Program-made: the position numbers and the translations under genes
Origin: Acinetobacter sp. ANC 4805
Lineage (GTDB): Bacteria; Pseudomonadota; Gammaproteobacteria; Pseudomonadales; Moraxellaceae
Direction: 5' to 3'
NCBI RefSeq assembly: GCF_022549495.1
Contig: NZ_JAKZGD010000005.1
Location: forward strand, 211,352 to 275,351
Length of the DNA: 64,000 nt
In this document: positions 55,282 through 64,000 of the stretch, piece by piece
Numbering within the stretch: position 1 is the stretch's first letter
Layout of the letters: each line of letters begins with the position of its first letter
The notes under the pieces: generated by a model
The model's input: only the letters and a program-made list of their open reading frames with translations
The model's database searches: none
What the model was told of the DNA's origin: nothing

Positions 55282-57273
55282 ATGAAGATGAATAAGCAAC
55301 ACCAATTTATAACAACCGTTAGTCATAAAGTGAATAACAAGAAAAACTTCCGTCAGCTAATTGCGATGGGCGGTATGGTTATATGTTCATCTGTATATGC
55401 TTTGGACGAGCAATTTAATGATGCATTACGTGCTGCGAGTTCAGGCAATCTTGCTTTGCTCGATCAATACCAATATGACATGCAAAATGATGCACTAGGC
55501 TATTATCCAGAATATTGGAAACTCAATAACAATCTTGGATTACAACCCGCATCTTCAATTATTAGTTTTGCACAACGTTATCCTCAATCCGCGATGGCAG
55601 AAAAATTGGCGGCAGATTATGTTGAGGAAAAAGTAAAACAAGCCAGTTTTACCGAAGCAAAACCTGTACTCAGTTATGTGACGAACCCAGACCAAGAAGA
55701 GAGTTGTGCGGTTGCACAAGTTCGCGCCAAAACAGGTGATAGTCTGGTTTTTGCAGAATACAAAGATATTTGGCTAACCACAAATACCCAACCCGAGTCA
55801 TGTAATGGTTTAGGACGGTTAATGCTGTCTAGTCCATTGATGACAACACAAGACCGTCAACAACGACTTTGGGGGCAACTGCGAGCAGGTCAATCTGGTT
55901 TAGCGATTGCGACAGCACAAACTATAGGTCTGGATTTGTCCTTAGCTCAGTTGAATCAAATTCAAGCCAATCCATTGGCATATTTGTGGACTGCTCCGAA
56001 AGCCAATGATGCCGATTATGCCTATCTAATTTTTGCATTGGGTCGTGTTGCAGACAGTGATTTCACCAATGCTTTGGGTAATCTTCAAAAAGTTGCTCAG
56101 GATACACCGCAATCTGTGCAGAAATATTTGTATCGTACGATTGGTTACGTCGGTGGTACAACGGTGATGAAGAATGGTTTTAATCGTGAAGTGTTAAATG
56201 CTTATGATCAAAGTTATGGTTATCCATTGAGCCCAGAAGAAGCTGAAATTTATGCGCGTCAAGCCATTCGATTTGGTGCATGGGAAAGTTTGATTCGCGC
56301 AATTGATGCGATGTCAATTACGCAGAAACAGGAAGATCGTTGGCAATATTGGTTAGCGCGTGCATCTGAGCAATGCTCGGATGCTGCTTCAAAGCAAGCA
56401 GCACAACAGATTTACCGTAAGTTGGCACAAGCTGGTGATGATTACCATAACTTGTTGGCGAAGGATCGTTTAGGTGAACGCTATAACCACCAACCTTATA
56501 ATGAGCAACCAAGTTCGCAAGATATTCAACGCCTAAATCAAAATATTCATTTTAAACGGGCATTTGCCTTAAAGAATGTGGATGCTCCAGCAAATTATAT
56601 TAATCGTGAATGGAACTGGGCAGTTCGCCAAGCTTATTTACAACATGATGATGGTTTGCTTTTAGCGGCAGCTAAACAAGCACATGATATGGGGTGGTAT
56701 GATCGTGCGATTTATGCCGCGGATCGCACAACCTCTCGCCACAATGATACTTACCGCTATGTAACACCACACCGTAGCAATGTGACTAGTCATAGTTACA
56801 ATGCTGGTATTGATCCTGCTTGGGCATATGGTTTAATGCGCCAAGAAAGCCGTTTTGTCACGTCTGCACGTTCTCATGTTGGTGCAGGCGGTTTAATGCA
56901 AATCATGCCAAATACGGCAAAACTGGTGGCTCGCCAGATGGGTGAAACCTATAATCCAGCAGCTTTGAGTGAAATGAATACTAATATTCGTTATGGTACT
57001 TATTATCTTTCAATGATTCAGAGCCAACTCAGTGGTAATGCGGTATTAGCAACAGCAGGTTATAACGCAGGGCCGAATCGAGCGAGACGTTGGCAGCCCG
57101 ATTTCCAAATTATGGCGGCTGATCAATACACGGAAACCATTCCATTGTTGGAAACACGAGACTATGTAAAGCATGTCATGACCAATGCAACCCATTATGG
57201 TGTCGTGTTAGGGCAGGGTGCGCAATCATTAGAACAGCGCATGAGTACGATACCAGTACGCAATGAGCCTTAA
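55282..57273 (+). CDS. slt: Soluble lytic murein transglycosylase Slt
   Basis: A 663-residue periplasmic transglycosylase. The signal peptide ends near VYALD, a long helical superhelix fills the middle, and the C-terminal lysozyme-like domain (about 510-640) has the catalytic Glu in AYGLMRQESRFVTSARSHVGAGGLMQIMPNTAKLVARQMG and the GYNAGPNRARRW motif. It cuts peptidoglycan to 1,6-anhydro-muropeptides. ATG at 55282 follows an in-frame TTG. An RNase T2-fold gene follows after about 80 bases. Confidence 0.94.
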   Translation: MKMNKQHQFITTVSHKVNNKKNFRQLIAMGGMVICSSVYALDEQFNDALRAASSGNLALLDQYQYDMQNDALGYYPEYWKLNNNLGLQPASSIISFAQRYPQSAMAEKLAADYVEEKVKQASFTEAKPVLSYVTNPDQEESCAVAQVRAKTGDSLVFAEYKDIWLTTNTQPESCNGLGRLMLSSPLMTTQDRQQRLWGQLRAGQSGLAIATAQTIGLDLSLAQLNQIQANPLAYLWTAPKANDADYAYLIFALGRVADSDFTNALGNLQKVAQDTPQSVQKYLYRTIGYVGGTTVMKNGFNREVLNAYDQSYGYPLSPEEAEIYARQAIRFGAWESLIRAIDAMSITQKQEDRWQYWLARASEQCSDAASKQAAQQIYRKLAQAGDDYHNLLAKDRLGERYNHQPYNEQPSSQDIQRLNQNIHFKRAFALKNVDAPANYINREWNWAVRQAYLQHDDGLLLAAAKQAHDMGWYDRAIYAADRTTSRHNDTYRYVTPHRSNVTSHSYNAGIDPAWAYGLMRQESRFVTSARSHVGAGGLMQIMPNTAKLVARQMGETYNPAALSEMNTNIRYGTYYLSMIQSQLSGNAVLATAGYNAGPNRARRWQPDFQIMAADQYTETIPLLETRDYVKHVMTNATHYGVVLGQGAQSLEQRMSTIPVRNEP

Positions 57274-57352
57274 AAGACACAATGATGTTTAATCTGAAAT
57301 AATGAAGTTCTTATATTTGATGAAATCTATGAATTTATTCAAGGAACGGTTA

Positions 57353-57988
57353 ATGAGATGGGTACAGGCTTTAGTCTGTTACTTTGCCTTCTCGTTTTGT
57401 TCGCCATTATATGCAGCCGATAGTCAGGATATTGCAGGCTATGTGATGCATGTTCAGATGACACCCGCTGCTTGTGCTTTTGATTCATCAAGACAAAAAC
57501 AACGTAAATGTTTGGAAGGTTACTCACTTACAATTGCAAGTTTATTGCCAGAAGTCCCTGTAGGGCGCGATTGTGATACAAAAACGTCGGCCAAGCTGAC
57601 ACCTTTACAAGCGAAAGTTGTTGCACGGGTGATGCCTGATGAAAATGCGCGAGTACAACTTTGGCAAAATGTGGGGGGATGTGTACCGATGAACGCCAGT
57701 CAATATTTCAGAACCGTGATTAATTTTGCTGAGCGTCTCAAAGTTCCTGCGGATTTGACTAGTCCAAATACTATTGAAGTGCAAAAAGAGAATCTCAGAC
57801 AACAATTTACTAAGTTAAATCCGTCATTACCGCCGAATGGTATTCGTTTTACTTGCCAGTCTTCAAAGTTTGATTCTATTCTGACGGAGATTCGGGTGTG
57901 TTATCAAAAAAATGGTCAGTACAAACAATGTGCAAGCCATATTGTAACGGGTTGCCCGAATGAATTTACAATTAAAGGAAGTTATTAA
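57353..57988 (+). CDS. RNase T2-fold protein with both catalytic histidines replaced
   Basis: A 211-residue secreted protein. A signal peptide ends near YAADS (ATG 57353, AAGGA seven bases before). The arrangement follows RNase I/RNase T2: a core with Cys41, Cys53 and Cys74, QYFRTVINF, the C-terminal TEIRVCYQ and GCPNEFTIKGSY. At the first catalytic segment TIASLLPE replaces the family's HGLWP, and at the second WQNVGGC replaces EW-KHG-C. The catalytic His, Trp, Lys and His are therefore all absent. It is probably a non-catalytic RNase T2 paralogue; function unknown. Confidence 0.65.
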   Translation: MRWVQALVCYFAFSFCSPLYAADSQDIAGYVMHVQMTPAACAFDSSRQKQRKCLEGYSLTIASLLPEVPVGRDCDTKTSAKLTPLQAKVVARVMPDENARVQLWQNVGGCVPMNASQYFRTVINFAERLKVPADLTSPNTIEVQKENLRQQFTKLNPSLPPNGIRFTCQSSKFDSILTEIRVCYQKNGQYKQCASHIVTGCPNEFTIKGSY

Positions 57989-58155
57989 ATATTTCCCTGA
58001 CTTAATTTGTATTTTCTATCAGACTTTTGTTGAAATTCATTCTCTTTTACATGCATCTGTGTTCGCTTTAGAGTACAATCTTTGCCGTTTATGATAATTC
58101 GATTGAACCACCATAGCGTTCAATCGTGCAAACGCATCTCATTGGAGAATATCAC

Positions 58156-59142
58156 ATGAAGCAACCCGTTCGTGTTGCCGTTACAGGCGCTGCAGGTCAA
58201 ATTGGTTATAGCTTATTATTCCGTATCGCAAGCGGTGAAATGCTAGGTAAAGATCAACCTGTAATTTTACAATTGCTTGAAGTTCCTTTTGAGAAAGCTC
58301 AACAAGCGCTTAAAGGCGTGATGATGGAACTTGATGACTGTGCTTTCCCATTATTGGCTGGCATGATCGGGACTGATGATCCTAAAGTTGCATTTAAAGA
58401 TGCTGACTATGCTCTATTGGTTGGTTCACGTCCACGTGGTCCTGGTATGGAACGTGCTGACTTGTTAAAAGTGAATGGCGAGATCTTTATCGGTCAAGGT
58501 CAAGCACTAAACGAAGTTGCTAGCCGTGACGTTAAAGTATTGGTTGTCGGTAACCCTGCAAATACTAATGCTTATATCGCAATGAAATCTGCTCCAGATC
58601 TTCCAGCGAAAAACTTTACAGCAATGTTACGTCTTGACCACAACCGTGCTTTGACTCAAATTGCTCAAAAAGCTGGTGTTGCTGTTTCTGATATCGAAAA
58701 ATTAACTGTTTGGGGTAACCACTCTCCGACAATGTATGCTGACTACCGTTTTGCAACTGCAAATGGCGAAGGCTTAAAAGACAAGATCAATGATGCAGAA
58801 TGGAACAAAGATGTGTTCCTTCCAACTGTTGGTAAACGTGGTGCTGCTATCATCGAAGCGCGTGGTTTGTCTTCTGCTGCTTCTGCTGCAAATGCTGCAA
58901 TCGACCATATGCGTGATTGGGCGTTGGGTACAAACGGCAAATGGGTAACTATGGGTATTCCTTCAGACGGTTCTTATGGTATTCCAGAAGGCGTAATGTA
59001 CGGTGTGCCAGTAACTTGTGAAAATGGCGAATACACACGTGTTGAAGGTCTTGAAATTGATGAGTTCAGCCGTGAGCGTATGAACATCACACTTCAAGAA
59101 CTTGAAGATGAACGTGCTGCAATTGCGGACATGTTAAACTAA
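58156..59142 (+). CDS. mdh: Malate dehydrogenase
   Basis: A 328-residue NAD-dependent malate dehydrogenase. The NAD fold is [25 protein letters not shown], the active-site loop has [13 protein letters not shown] with its arginines, [11 protein letters not shown] follows, and the catalytic His is in [14 protein letters not shown]. It oxidises malate to oxaloacetate in the TCA cycle. The start at 58156 has GGAG in front and is ten codons inside the open frame. A terminator follows. Confidence 0.97.
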   Translation: MKQPVRVAVTGAAGQIGYSLLFRIASGEMLGKDQPVILQLLEVPFEKAQQALKGVMMELDDCAFPLLAGMIGTDDPKVAFKDADYALLVGSRPRGPGMERADLLKVNGEIFIGQGQALNEVASRDVKVLVVGNPANTNAYIAMKSAPDLPAKNFTAMLRLDHNRALTQIAQKAGVAVSDIEKLTVWGNHSPTMYADYRFATANGEGLKDKINDAEWNKDVFLPTVGKRGAAIIEARGLSSAASAANAAIDHMRDWALGTNGKWVTMGIPSDGSYGIPEGVMYGVPVTCENGEYTRVEGLEIDEFSRERMNITLQELEDERAAIADMLN

Positions 59143-59162
59143 TTTATCATTTTGATAAGTTG

Positions 59163-59194
59163 AAAAGCACTCCTTCTTAAGGGGTGCTTTTTTT
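59163..59194 (+). terminator. Terminator after mdh
   Basis: AAAGCACTCC/GGGGTGCTTT with one G-T pair, followed by a run of seven T. Confidence 0.85.
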
Positions 59195-59299
59195 ATGTAT
59201 AAACACAAAAAACAACAAGAAAATATAGGCATGCATATGCTGACACGATGTATTTACTGTTAGATTATTTCTATTAAGTAAATCGTTTGGAGAATAATA

Positions 59300-59542
59300 A
59301 TGTTTGAACAACAACCGACACTTGAACTGTTATTTGAACAGCTTGGATTGGGTGCTGATGAAGCAGCAATGGAAACTTTTGTAAAAGAACATCAACTCAA
59401 TGCGGATCAAAAATTACATGAAGCCGTATTCTGGAGTGCAGGTCAGCGAGATTTTTTAAAAAGTCATATTGATAAAGATGATGAATGGGCAATCGTGATT
59501 GATGAGTTAAATCAGCAGTTACATGTCGATAGTACCCACTGA
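59300..59542 (+). CDS. DUF2789 protein
   Basis: An 80-residue protein typical of DUF2789: PTLELLFEQLGLGADEAAMETFVKEHQLNADQKLHEAVFWSAGQRDFLKSHIDKDDEWAIVIDELNQQL. It is cytoplasmic and helical. Function unknown. It has GGAG upstream and a convergent neighbour after a bidirectional hairpin. Confidence 0.85.
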   Translation: MFEQQPTLELLFEQLGLGADEAAMETFVKEHQLNADQKLHEAVFWSAGQRDFLKSHIDKDDEWAIVIDELNQQLHVDSTH

Positions 59543-59556
59543 TCCCATCCCTTAGT

Positions 59557-59589
59557 AAAAGCAAAGCTCGCTTAGTGAGCTTTGCTTTG
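59557..59589. terminator. Bidirectional terminator between the DUF2789 gene and the next gene
   Basis: Perfect 9-bp stem GCAAAGCTC/GAGCTTTGC (59561-59585) flanked by A/T-rich runs. It overlaps the stop of the minus-strand gene. Confidence 0.75.
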
Positions 59590-60099
59590 AATCAGTACCT
59601 TAAACCAGTCTTCTTGACGAGCAATTGCGAAAGCAGGGTGCACTTGTAATAATTCTAAATCATGGTCTAAGCAAGACACATATTTTTTCAACCAATGTCG
59701 TGTTAATGCCGGTTCTTGTTTGGCTGCTGAAGCGTAAGCCAAGAAAAAATAAATATCTAAGTGATCGTTATATGCCAAGGGTTTAAGAATTTGCTGTGTA
59801 ATTAAAGCAAAACGTTGCTCTTTGCTTAGCTCAAAGTAAATCATATAGGCTTTGGCGAGGTATAAAGATAAATTTAAATATAAATTGAGAGGCATTTCTT
59901 CATATTCAATACGTGCTTGTTCGAGTAGCACGATTGCTTCTTGTAAAAAGTGCAATTGTTCCTGACGAATATGGCTCAAGACGACCAATTGCAAACGCAG
60001 ATCAGCGCGTTCTAAAGCAAGTTCAGGCGTATTCTTGTTTAAAAAGAGTTGGTCAGTTTCACCAATTCGAGCAATGACTTGTTGGGTTTCAGTAGACAT
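59572..60099 (-). CDS. Uncharacterised helical-repeat protein
   Basis: A 175-residue cytoplasmic protein made of helix pairs (ALERADLRLQLVVLSHIRQEQLHFLQEAIVLLEQARIEYEEMPLNLYLNLSLYLAKAYMIYFELSKEQRFALITQQIL), possibly TPR-like. I do not recognise a family. It lies between the 2OG oxygenase gene (63 bases upstream on the same strand) and a convergent DUF2789 gene. Confidence 0.65.
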   Translation of the reverse strand: MSTETQQVIARIGETDQLFLNKNTPELALERADLRLQLVVLSHIRQEQLHFLQEAIVLLEQARIEYEEMPLNLYLNLSLYLAKAYMIYFELSKEQRFALITQQILKPLAYNDHLDIYFFLAYASAAKQEPALTRHWLKKYVSCLDHDLELLQVHPAFAIARQEDWFKVLIQSKAH

Positions 60100-60162
60100 T
60101 CATTGATCCAAAATCATCAGTTATGTGAAGTTATATCGGGCTGTTTTCAATAATTTAAAGGT

Positions 60163-60786
60163 TTAACCATGCCAAATCGAATGACCACTGCGAAGCCATG
60201 CAGTAATTGATAGACGTTGCTGTTTGGATAGAAGTACTTCGTGTAATAAATCACTTTGGAAGATAGCAAGGCGGTTTGCTAAAGGTTGGATGATATGCCA
60301 TTGATCATTTTTATCCTGCAAACGTAATTGACCACCCCAGTTGTCTTGCCAGCATTCATGTAAATAGAAAACGGTTGAAATCATTCGGTCATTTTTCTGT
60401 TGCGGATTATCTCGATGCAACGCATAAAACTCACCTGCATTATAACAAGCGAAATGAGCTTCTACTTCTTTAATACCCAGATAAAAAGCCTGATTTAAAG
60501 CTTGAGATAGATATTCTAACGTTTGGATATGCTGTTGTGCGATTGGGAGTTGACCATTAATCCATAAAATATGATCACTACGAATATGGCTGACGATACC
60601 ATTTTGAACGCCTGCTGCTCTGAATTCCGCAAGATGAGACGTACACTCATGTGCAAGAGTTTGTACATAGTCATTTGAGTAGACATCATCAATCAAGGCA
60701 AAGCCAAACTCATTTAAATCATCCAAAATTTGGTCTAAGTTCCATGAGTGAAGATTTAAAGCTTGAGAGAGTAGGGGGTCTTGCAT
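60163..60786 (-). CDS. 2OG-Fe(II) oxygenase
   Basis: A 207-residue 2-oxoglutarate/Fe(II) dioxygenase of the P4H type. The iron-binding facial triad is in FYALHRDNPQ (HxD) and SDLLHEVLLSKQQRLSITAWLR (His), with the 2OG-binding Arg in QQRLSITAW. The substrate is unknown; relatives hydroxylate prolines or other protein side chains. Of several in-frame starts the ATG at 60786 has GGAG four bases away and is preferred. It may be co-transcribed with the downstream helical-repeat gene. Confidence 0.85.
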   Translation of the reverse strand: MQDPLLSQALNLHSWNLDQILDDLNEFGFALIDDVYSNDYVQTLAHECTSHLAEFRAAGVQNGIVSHIRSDHILWINGQLPIAQQHIQTLEYLSQALNQAFYLGIKEVEAHFACYNAGEFYALHRDNPQQKNDRMISTVFYLHECWQDNWGGQLRLQDKNDQWHIIQPLANRLAIFQSDLLHEVLLSKQQRLSITAWLRSGHSIWHG

Positions 60787-60904
60787 AGCGCTCCACTGAA
60801 CATTCATCTGATTACAGTACAATTTTAGACGATCACATCAACGTTAAAGAATACTTTTTTCTTTCATGTTAAACTATCCTCTGAATTGAGGAATAATTGT
60901 CAAC

Positions 60905-61762
60905 ATGAATTACCGTCACCATTTCCATGCAGGTAACTTTGCCGATGTTATGAAGCATGTGCTTTTGCTTCAACTGCTTGCTCGTTTAAATGCTAAAGAT
61001 AAACCTTATCGATATATAGATACACATGGTGGTGCAGGTAAATATGATTTATCTACTTCTGAAGCACAGAAATCGGGTGAATTCTTAACGGGTATTCACC
61101 GTTTGGTCAAGCTTGATGAGTCGATTAAACGTAATGCGCCTGAAGGTGTGAAACAATATCTTAAAATTGTTGAAGATATGCGCGCAGGTTCGGGTAAAGG
61201 CGCTTATCCAGGCTCACCTTGGTTTGCGCTTGAAGGTATGCGTGATATTGATAAGGCAACTATTTTTGAAATGCAGCGTGATGTGTTTCAACAATTGTAT
61301 TTTAACATTCGCGATAAACGTGCAGGCTTACATGAGCGTGATGCTTATGAAGGTCTTTTAGGTGTAATTCCACCAAAAGAAAAGCGTGGATTGGTCATGA
61401 TTGACCCACCTTATGAAATCGAGCGTAAAGATTTCCCACAATTGGTTGAATTGCTGCAAGCTGCCCATAAAAAATGGCCAACAGGCGTATTCGCAGTTTG
61501 GTATCCAATTAAAGACCGTGCCATGATTGAACGTTTTGAAAAGAAAATGTTTAAAACGGGAATTCGCCGCCAGCTCATTTGTGAAATTTGTGTATGGCCC
61601 GATGACACGCCAGTTGGATTGAATGGTTGTGGTCTATTGGTCATTAATCCACCTTGGAAATTCTCAGAAGATGCAGACCAAGCATTACAATGGTTATTTC
61701 CACATTTACGCATGAGTGAAAATGGTGGTCATGCTGCTGTGCGTTGGTTGGTGGGTGAATAA
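60905..61762 (+). CDS. rlmJ: 23S rRNA (adenine(2030)-N6)-methyltransferase RlmJ
   Basis: A 285-residue RlmJ, which methylates A2030 of 23S rRNA. Family segments are MNYRHHFHAGNFADVMKHVLLLQLL, YIDTHGGAGKYDLS and the SAM-dependent N6-adenine motif VMIDPPYE (DPPY). It lies alone, divergent from the oxygenase gene. Confidence 0.95.
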   Translation: MNYRHHFHAGNFADVMKHVLLLQLLARLNAKDKPYRYIDTHGGAGKYDLSTSEAQKSGEFLTGIHRLVKLDESIKRNAPEGVKQYLKIVEDMRAGSGKGAYPGSPWFALEGMRDIDKATIFEMQRDVFQQLYFNIRDKRAGLHERDAYEGLLGVIPPKEKRGLVMIDPPYEIERKDFPQLVELLQAAHKKWPTGVFAVWYPIKDRAMIERFEKKMFKTGIRRQLICEICVWPDDTPVGLNGCGLLVINPPWKFSEDADQALQWLFPHLRMSENGGHAAVRWLVGE

Positions 61763-61800
61763 CCCATCAACGTCAAAATATTCTCGAGGAATTGAAAATA

Positions 61801-62634
61801 ATGACAAATTCTCTTAAACCTGATGCTGATTTAAATAAAGATGATCATTCTTTTGATGGCATCACCTTTGAAGTCGAAGAAGAAGAACAAACGCATGAAG
61901 GGCAAAAAGTGAAACGCCGTGGTATTTATTTATGGCCTAATTTAATAACAACTGCAGCATTACTCTCTGGTTTTTATTCGATTATTGCCAGTATGAATGG
62001 CAACTTTAATCAAGCAATTTATGCCATATTTTTAGCTGCACTACTTGATGGCTTAGATGGACGAGTTGCACGTGCGATTGGCGCACAAAGTGCATTTGGT
62101 GAACAATATGATTCACTTTCTGACTTACTTGCTTTTGGTGTTGCACCTGCAATTTTGATGTATAGCTGGAGTTTGCATGATCTCGGTCGTATTGGTTTAG
62201 CATGTTGCTTTATTTATACCGCCTGTGCTGCATTTCGTTTAGCTCGTTTTAATGTACAAATCGGTGTAGTGGATAAACGTTATTTCATTGGAATTGCGAG
62301 TCCACTTGCTGCGGTCACTGTCATTTCTTTAGTCTGGGTCGGACGTGACTATCCATTTGTTTTCGATCTAAAAGATATTGTAATTCAGGTGATTAACTGT
62401 ATTGTGATGATCGTGGTTGGGTTGTTAATGATTTCAAATATCAAATACTATTCGTTTAAACAAATGGATCGTAAACGTGTACCTTTTGTTGTGATGTTGC
62501 CTGTAGTCTTGATTTTTGCTGCAATCACGTACAACATTCCTGTAGGGATCTTAGTTGTGTGTATTATTTATGCACTCTCAGGATTCGTAACGACCTTGGT
62601 TGCGAAAAAGAATGATTCAAAAATAACAACTTAA
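61801..62634 (+). CDS. pssA: CDP-diacylglycerol-serine O-phosphatidyltransferase
   Basis: A 277-residue PssA of the CDP-alcohol phosphotransferase superfamily; makes phosphatidylserine at the inner membrane. The catalytic signature DG-x2-AR-x8-G-x3-D-x3-D is visible in LLDGLDGRVARAIGAQSAFGEQYDSLSDLLAFGVAP, with several membrane helices. The N-terminal extension (about 40 residues) is acidic. The start at 61801 has GAGGAA about ten bases upstream. It lies 39 bases after rlmJ. Confidence 0.95.
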   Translation: MTNSLKPDADLNKDDHSFDGITFEVEEEEQTHEGQKVKRRGIYLWPNLITTAALLSGFYSIIASMNGNFNQAIYAIFLAALLDGLDGRVARAIGAQSAFGEQYDSLSDLLAFGVAPAILMYSWSLHDLGRIGLACCFIYTACAAFRLARFNVQIGVVDKRYFIGIASPLAAVTVISLVWVGRDYPFVFDLKDIVIQVINCIVMIVVGLLMISNIKYYSFKQMDRKRVPFVVMLPVVLIFAAITYNIPVGILVVCIIYALSGFVTTLVAKKNDSKITT

Positions 62635-62650
62635 AATATGGAGGTTCAGT

Positions 62651-63709
62651 ATGCCATTGATGAGTAATAATCAATTAAAGCAGCTGAACCTCAATAAGTC
62701 AGATGCACTAACCTTCTACCCGCCAAAAGGTTTATTTAAGATTGTTTATCAGGCACTTATTCTGCCAGATTTACCTGAACCCTTTCATTATTTAAATTTC
62801 ATTAGTCTGATCGGACAACCACGTATTCCCATTTGCTATAATGCAAGTGCCATTACTACAACAGCAATTGATACTGCTACCGTTCTGGTCACCAGTGGTT
62901 TGTCTACAGTAGGGCACCTTAAAAGTTATAGTGCAAAAGAACAATGTCAATTAGAACAAGATCGTTATCAATTTTTAGATGTTGATCAAATTCAAGTTGA
63001 TTTTCCTAATTATTATTTTAAACGTATAGATGAGGAATTAAGTTGTCAGCTTACCGTGAATATTAGTGCTGAAATCGAAAATCATTCAGCTTTACATTGG
63101 GGAGTGGGGGATTATTGGTACGCCAGTTGTAAATGCGAAGGTGAAATTACGTACAAAAAACAAAAATATCAAATTGAAGCACAAGGAATATTGAAACACG
63201 CGCGAGCGATTTACTTCCCCTTTATTGCCTTCCATTTTTTTACGTATCAAGTCATACAAGTAAATGGAAACCTGCAAATCATCTTGTCTGAATTAAGAAA
63301 CCAATGGAACAATATTGTTTTTTCAAGAATTGAAATACAGTCGAATGAACAGAGATCAATTCTTTATGATCATCAAGTCGTTCTTGATATCATGCGTGTT
63401 TATCCTAAAGTTCAAACACCAAATGGACGTGAAATGTATTTGGCACGAGAATTTATTTGGCAATACCAAGAAAAGAACCAAATTATATTTCAACTCAAAG
63501 CTCAAAGCCGAGGAGATTATAAATTTGGGTTAGGGGCGGGTTATGTTGGTAGCTTTAATTATGAATTGATATGGAATAATGAAAACTATAAAGGTTCAGG
63601 ATATTGTGAATATATCGATTGCCGACCATTACACTGGCAAGAAAAAAATAAATCTGAACAAATAATGGACCAAATTCCGCATTTTCAGCCTTATTTGTGT
63701 AAAAAATAG
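62651..63709 (+). CDS. Large uncharacterised protein (DUF6670-like)
   Basis: A 352-residue protein, with no signal peptide or membrane segment, rich in aromatic and beta-forming residues (HYLNFISLIGQPRIPICYN..., HWGVGDYWYASCKCEGEITYKKQKYQIEAQG..., GYVGSFNYELIWNNENYKGSGYCEYIDCRPLHW). I recall similar Acinetobacter proteins under DUF6670, possibly a lipocalin/AttH-like beta fold; this is not certain. ATG 62651 with GGAGG seven bases before it. It follows pssA by 16 bases, so it is probably in the same transcript. Confidence 0.65.
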   Translation: MPLMSNNQLKQLNLNKSDALTFYPPKGLFKIVYQALILPDLPEPFHYLNFISLIGQPRIPICYNASAITTTAIDTATVLVTSGLSTVGHLKSYSAKEQCQLEQDRYQFLDVDQIQVDFPNYYFKRIDEELSCQLTVNISAEIENHSALHWGVGDYWYASCKCEGEITYKKQKYQIEAQGILKHARAIYFPFIAFHFFTYQVIQVNGNLQIILSELRNQWNNIVFSRIEIQSNEQRSILYDHQVVLDIMRVYPKVQTPNGREMYLAREFIWQYQEKNQIIFQLKAQSRGDYKFGLGAGYVGSFNYELIWNNENYKGSGYCEYIDCRPLHWQEKNKSEQIMDQIPHFQPYLCKK

Positions 63710-63749
63710 GCGCTTGATTTGATAATTTAAATAAATTTGAGTAAAGCAC

Positions 63750-63777
63750 TTGCAAGCGATCTGAAATCCTGTAGAAT
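63750..63777 (+). promoter_or_regulatory. Upstream (P1-like) promoter of an rRNA operon
   Basis: -35 TTGCAA (63750-63755) and -10 TAGAAT (63772-63777) with a 16-base spacer, in an AT-rich background with a GC-rich start region. Together with the second promoter and the leader at the right edge, it suggests an rRNA operon just beyond the window. Confidence 0.65.
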
Positions 63778-63889
63778 GCACATCCATCGGCGGTGATGCG
63801 GATAAAAACTTGTTGAGAAACAAGGATTTGGCTAGAAAGGTTAGATTTTTGGAATGATTGATAGGTTTTAAAAATATCGAAATTACCTG

Positions 63890-63917
63890 TTGACTTTAGT
63901 ATAGATTAGAGTAACAT
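63890..63917 (+). promoter_or_regulatory. Second (P2-like) promoter of an rRNA operon
   Basis: -35 TTGACT (63890-63895) and -10 TAACAT (63912-63917), 16-base spacer. The sequence from about 63970 (GAAGAACAACTTGTGTGGAT) matches, from memory, the Acinetobacter 16S rRNA leader. No mature rRNA is in the window. Confidence 0.65.
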
Positions 63918-64000
63918 AGCCGACCTAGCTTGATGATGACGAATCATCGAGAAGATCATTAAGAGAATAGAAGAACAACTTGTGTGGATTTTTACTGATT

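Noticed and set aside
58046..58079. Mdh promoter (TTTACA and TACAAT)
   Set aside because: The spacer is 22 bases, too long for a standard promoter.

Overview
The window is chromosomal DNA of an Acinetobacter species (Gammaproteobacteria, Moraxellaceae). The genus is inferred from AT-rich sequence, short intergenic spaces, the gene order ptsP-rppH and leuC-leuD-lipoprotein-leuB, a FimV split over two reading frames, and an Acinetobacter-like rRNA-operon leader at the right edge. The species cannot be fixed from this sequence. I see no prophage, insertion sequence, CRISPR array, integron, tRNA or rRNA body. The window is mostly core housekeeping DNA with a few accessory patches.

Layout: 1-5.2 kb holds the end of ptsP, rppH, a HAD phosphatase and a cluster of little-known genes (DUF2252, Spo0M/arrestin-like, a membrane protein with a Cys/Gly tail). 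5.2-10.7 kb is the leucine locus: a LysR regulator, a DUF2061 membrane gene behind a Fur-box-like site, then leuC, leuD, a lipoprotein and leuB. 10.7-19.1 kb holds two small secreted or lipoprotein genes, infA, an AraC regulator, truA, an asparaginase, split fimV and asd. 19.2-24.5 kb holds an EEP-domain membrane protein, a strong candidate CsrA-titrating sRNA, a lipid A acyltransferase, a macrodomain protein, uup and slyX. 24.6-34.1 kb holds a PIN-like protein, topA, a membrane-anchored HExxHxxGxxD protein, an HdeD-like protein, a UvrD-family helicase and an RRM/ASCH pair. 34.2-42.1 kb holds a Kef-type antiporter, rpmB-rpmG, an aldehyde dehydrogenase divergent from a TetR regulator, purU and the tonB-exbB-exbD operon. 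42.1-47.9 kb holds msrA, thyA-folA-DUF4105, xpt and two uncharacterised genes. 48.1-51.5 kb holds a second TonB and a siderophore receptor with a Fur-box-like site. 51.5-64 kb holds ybeY, phoH, miaB, slt, an RNase T2-fold protein lacking its catalytic residues, mdh, a 2OG oxygenase, rlmJ, pssA, a large uncharacterised protein and tandem promoters of an rRNA operon.

Working together: the leu genes complete leucine synthesis. TonB1/ExbBD energises outer-membrane receptors, and the 49 kb receptor and probably the DUF2061 gene respond to iron. thyA and folA form the thymidylate/folate cycle. The most interesting elements are the 20.49-20.65 kb RNA, which has eight GGA motifs, three of them in hairpin loops including the terminator loop, and a degenerate GacA-type box upstream; and the apparently dead RNase T2 paralogue at 57.35 kb.
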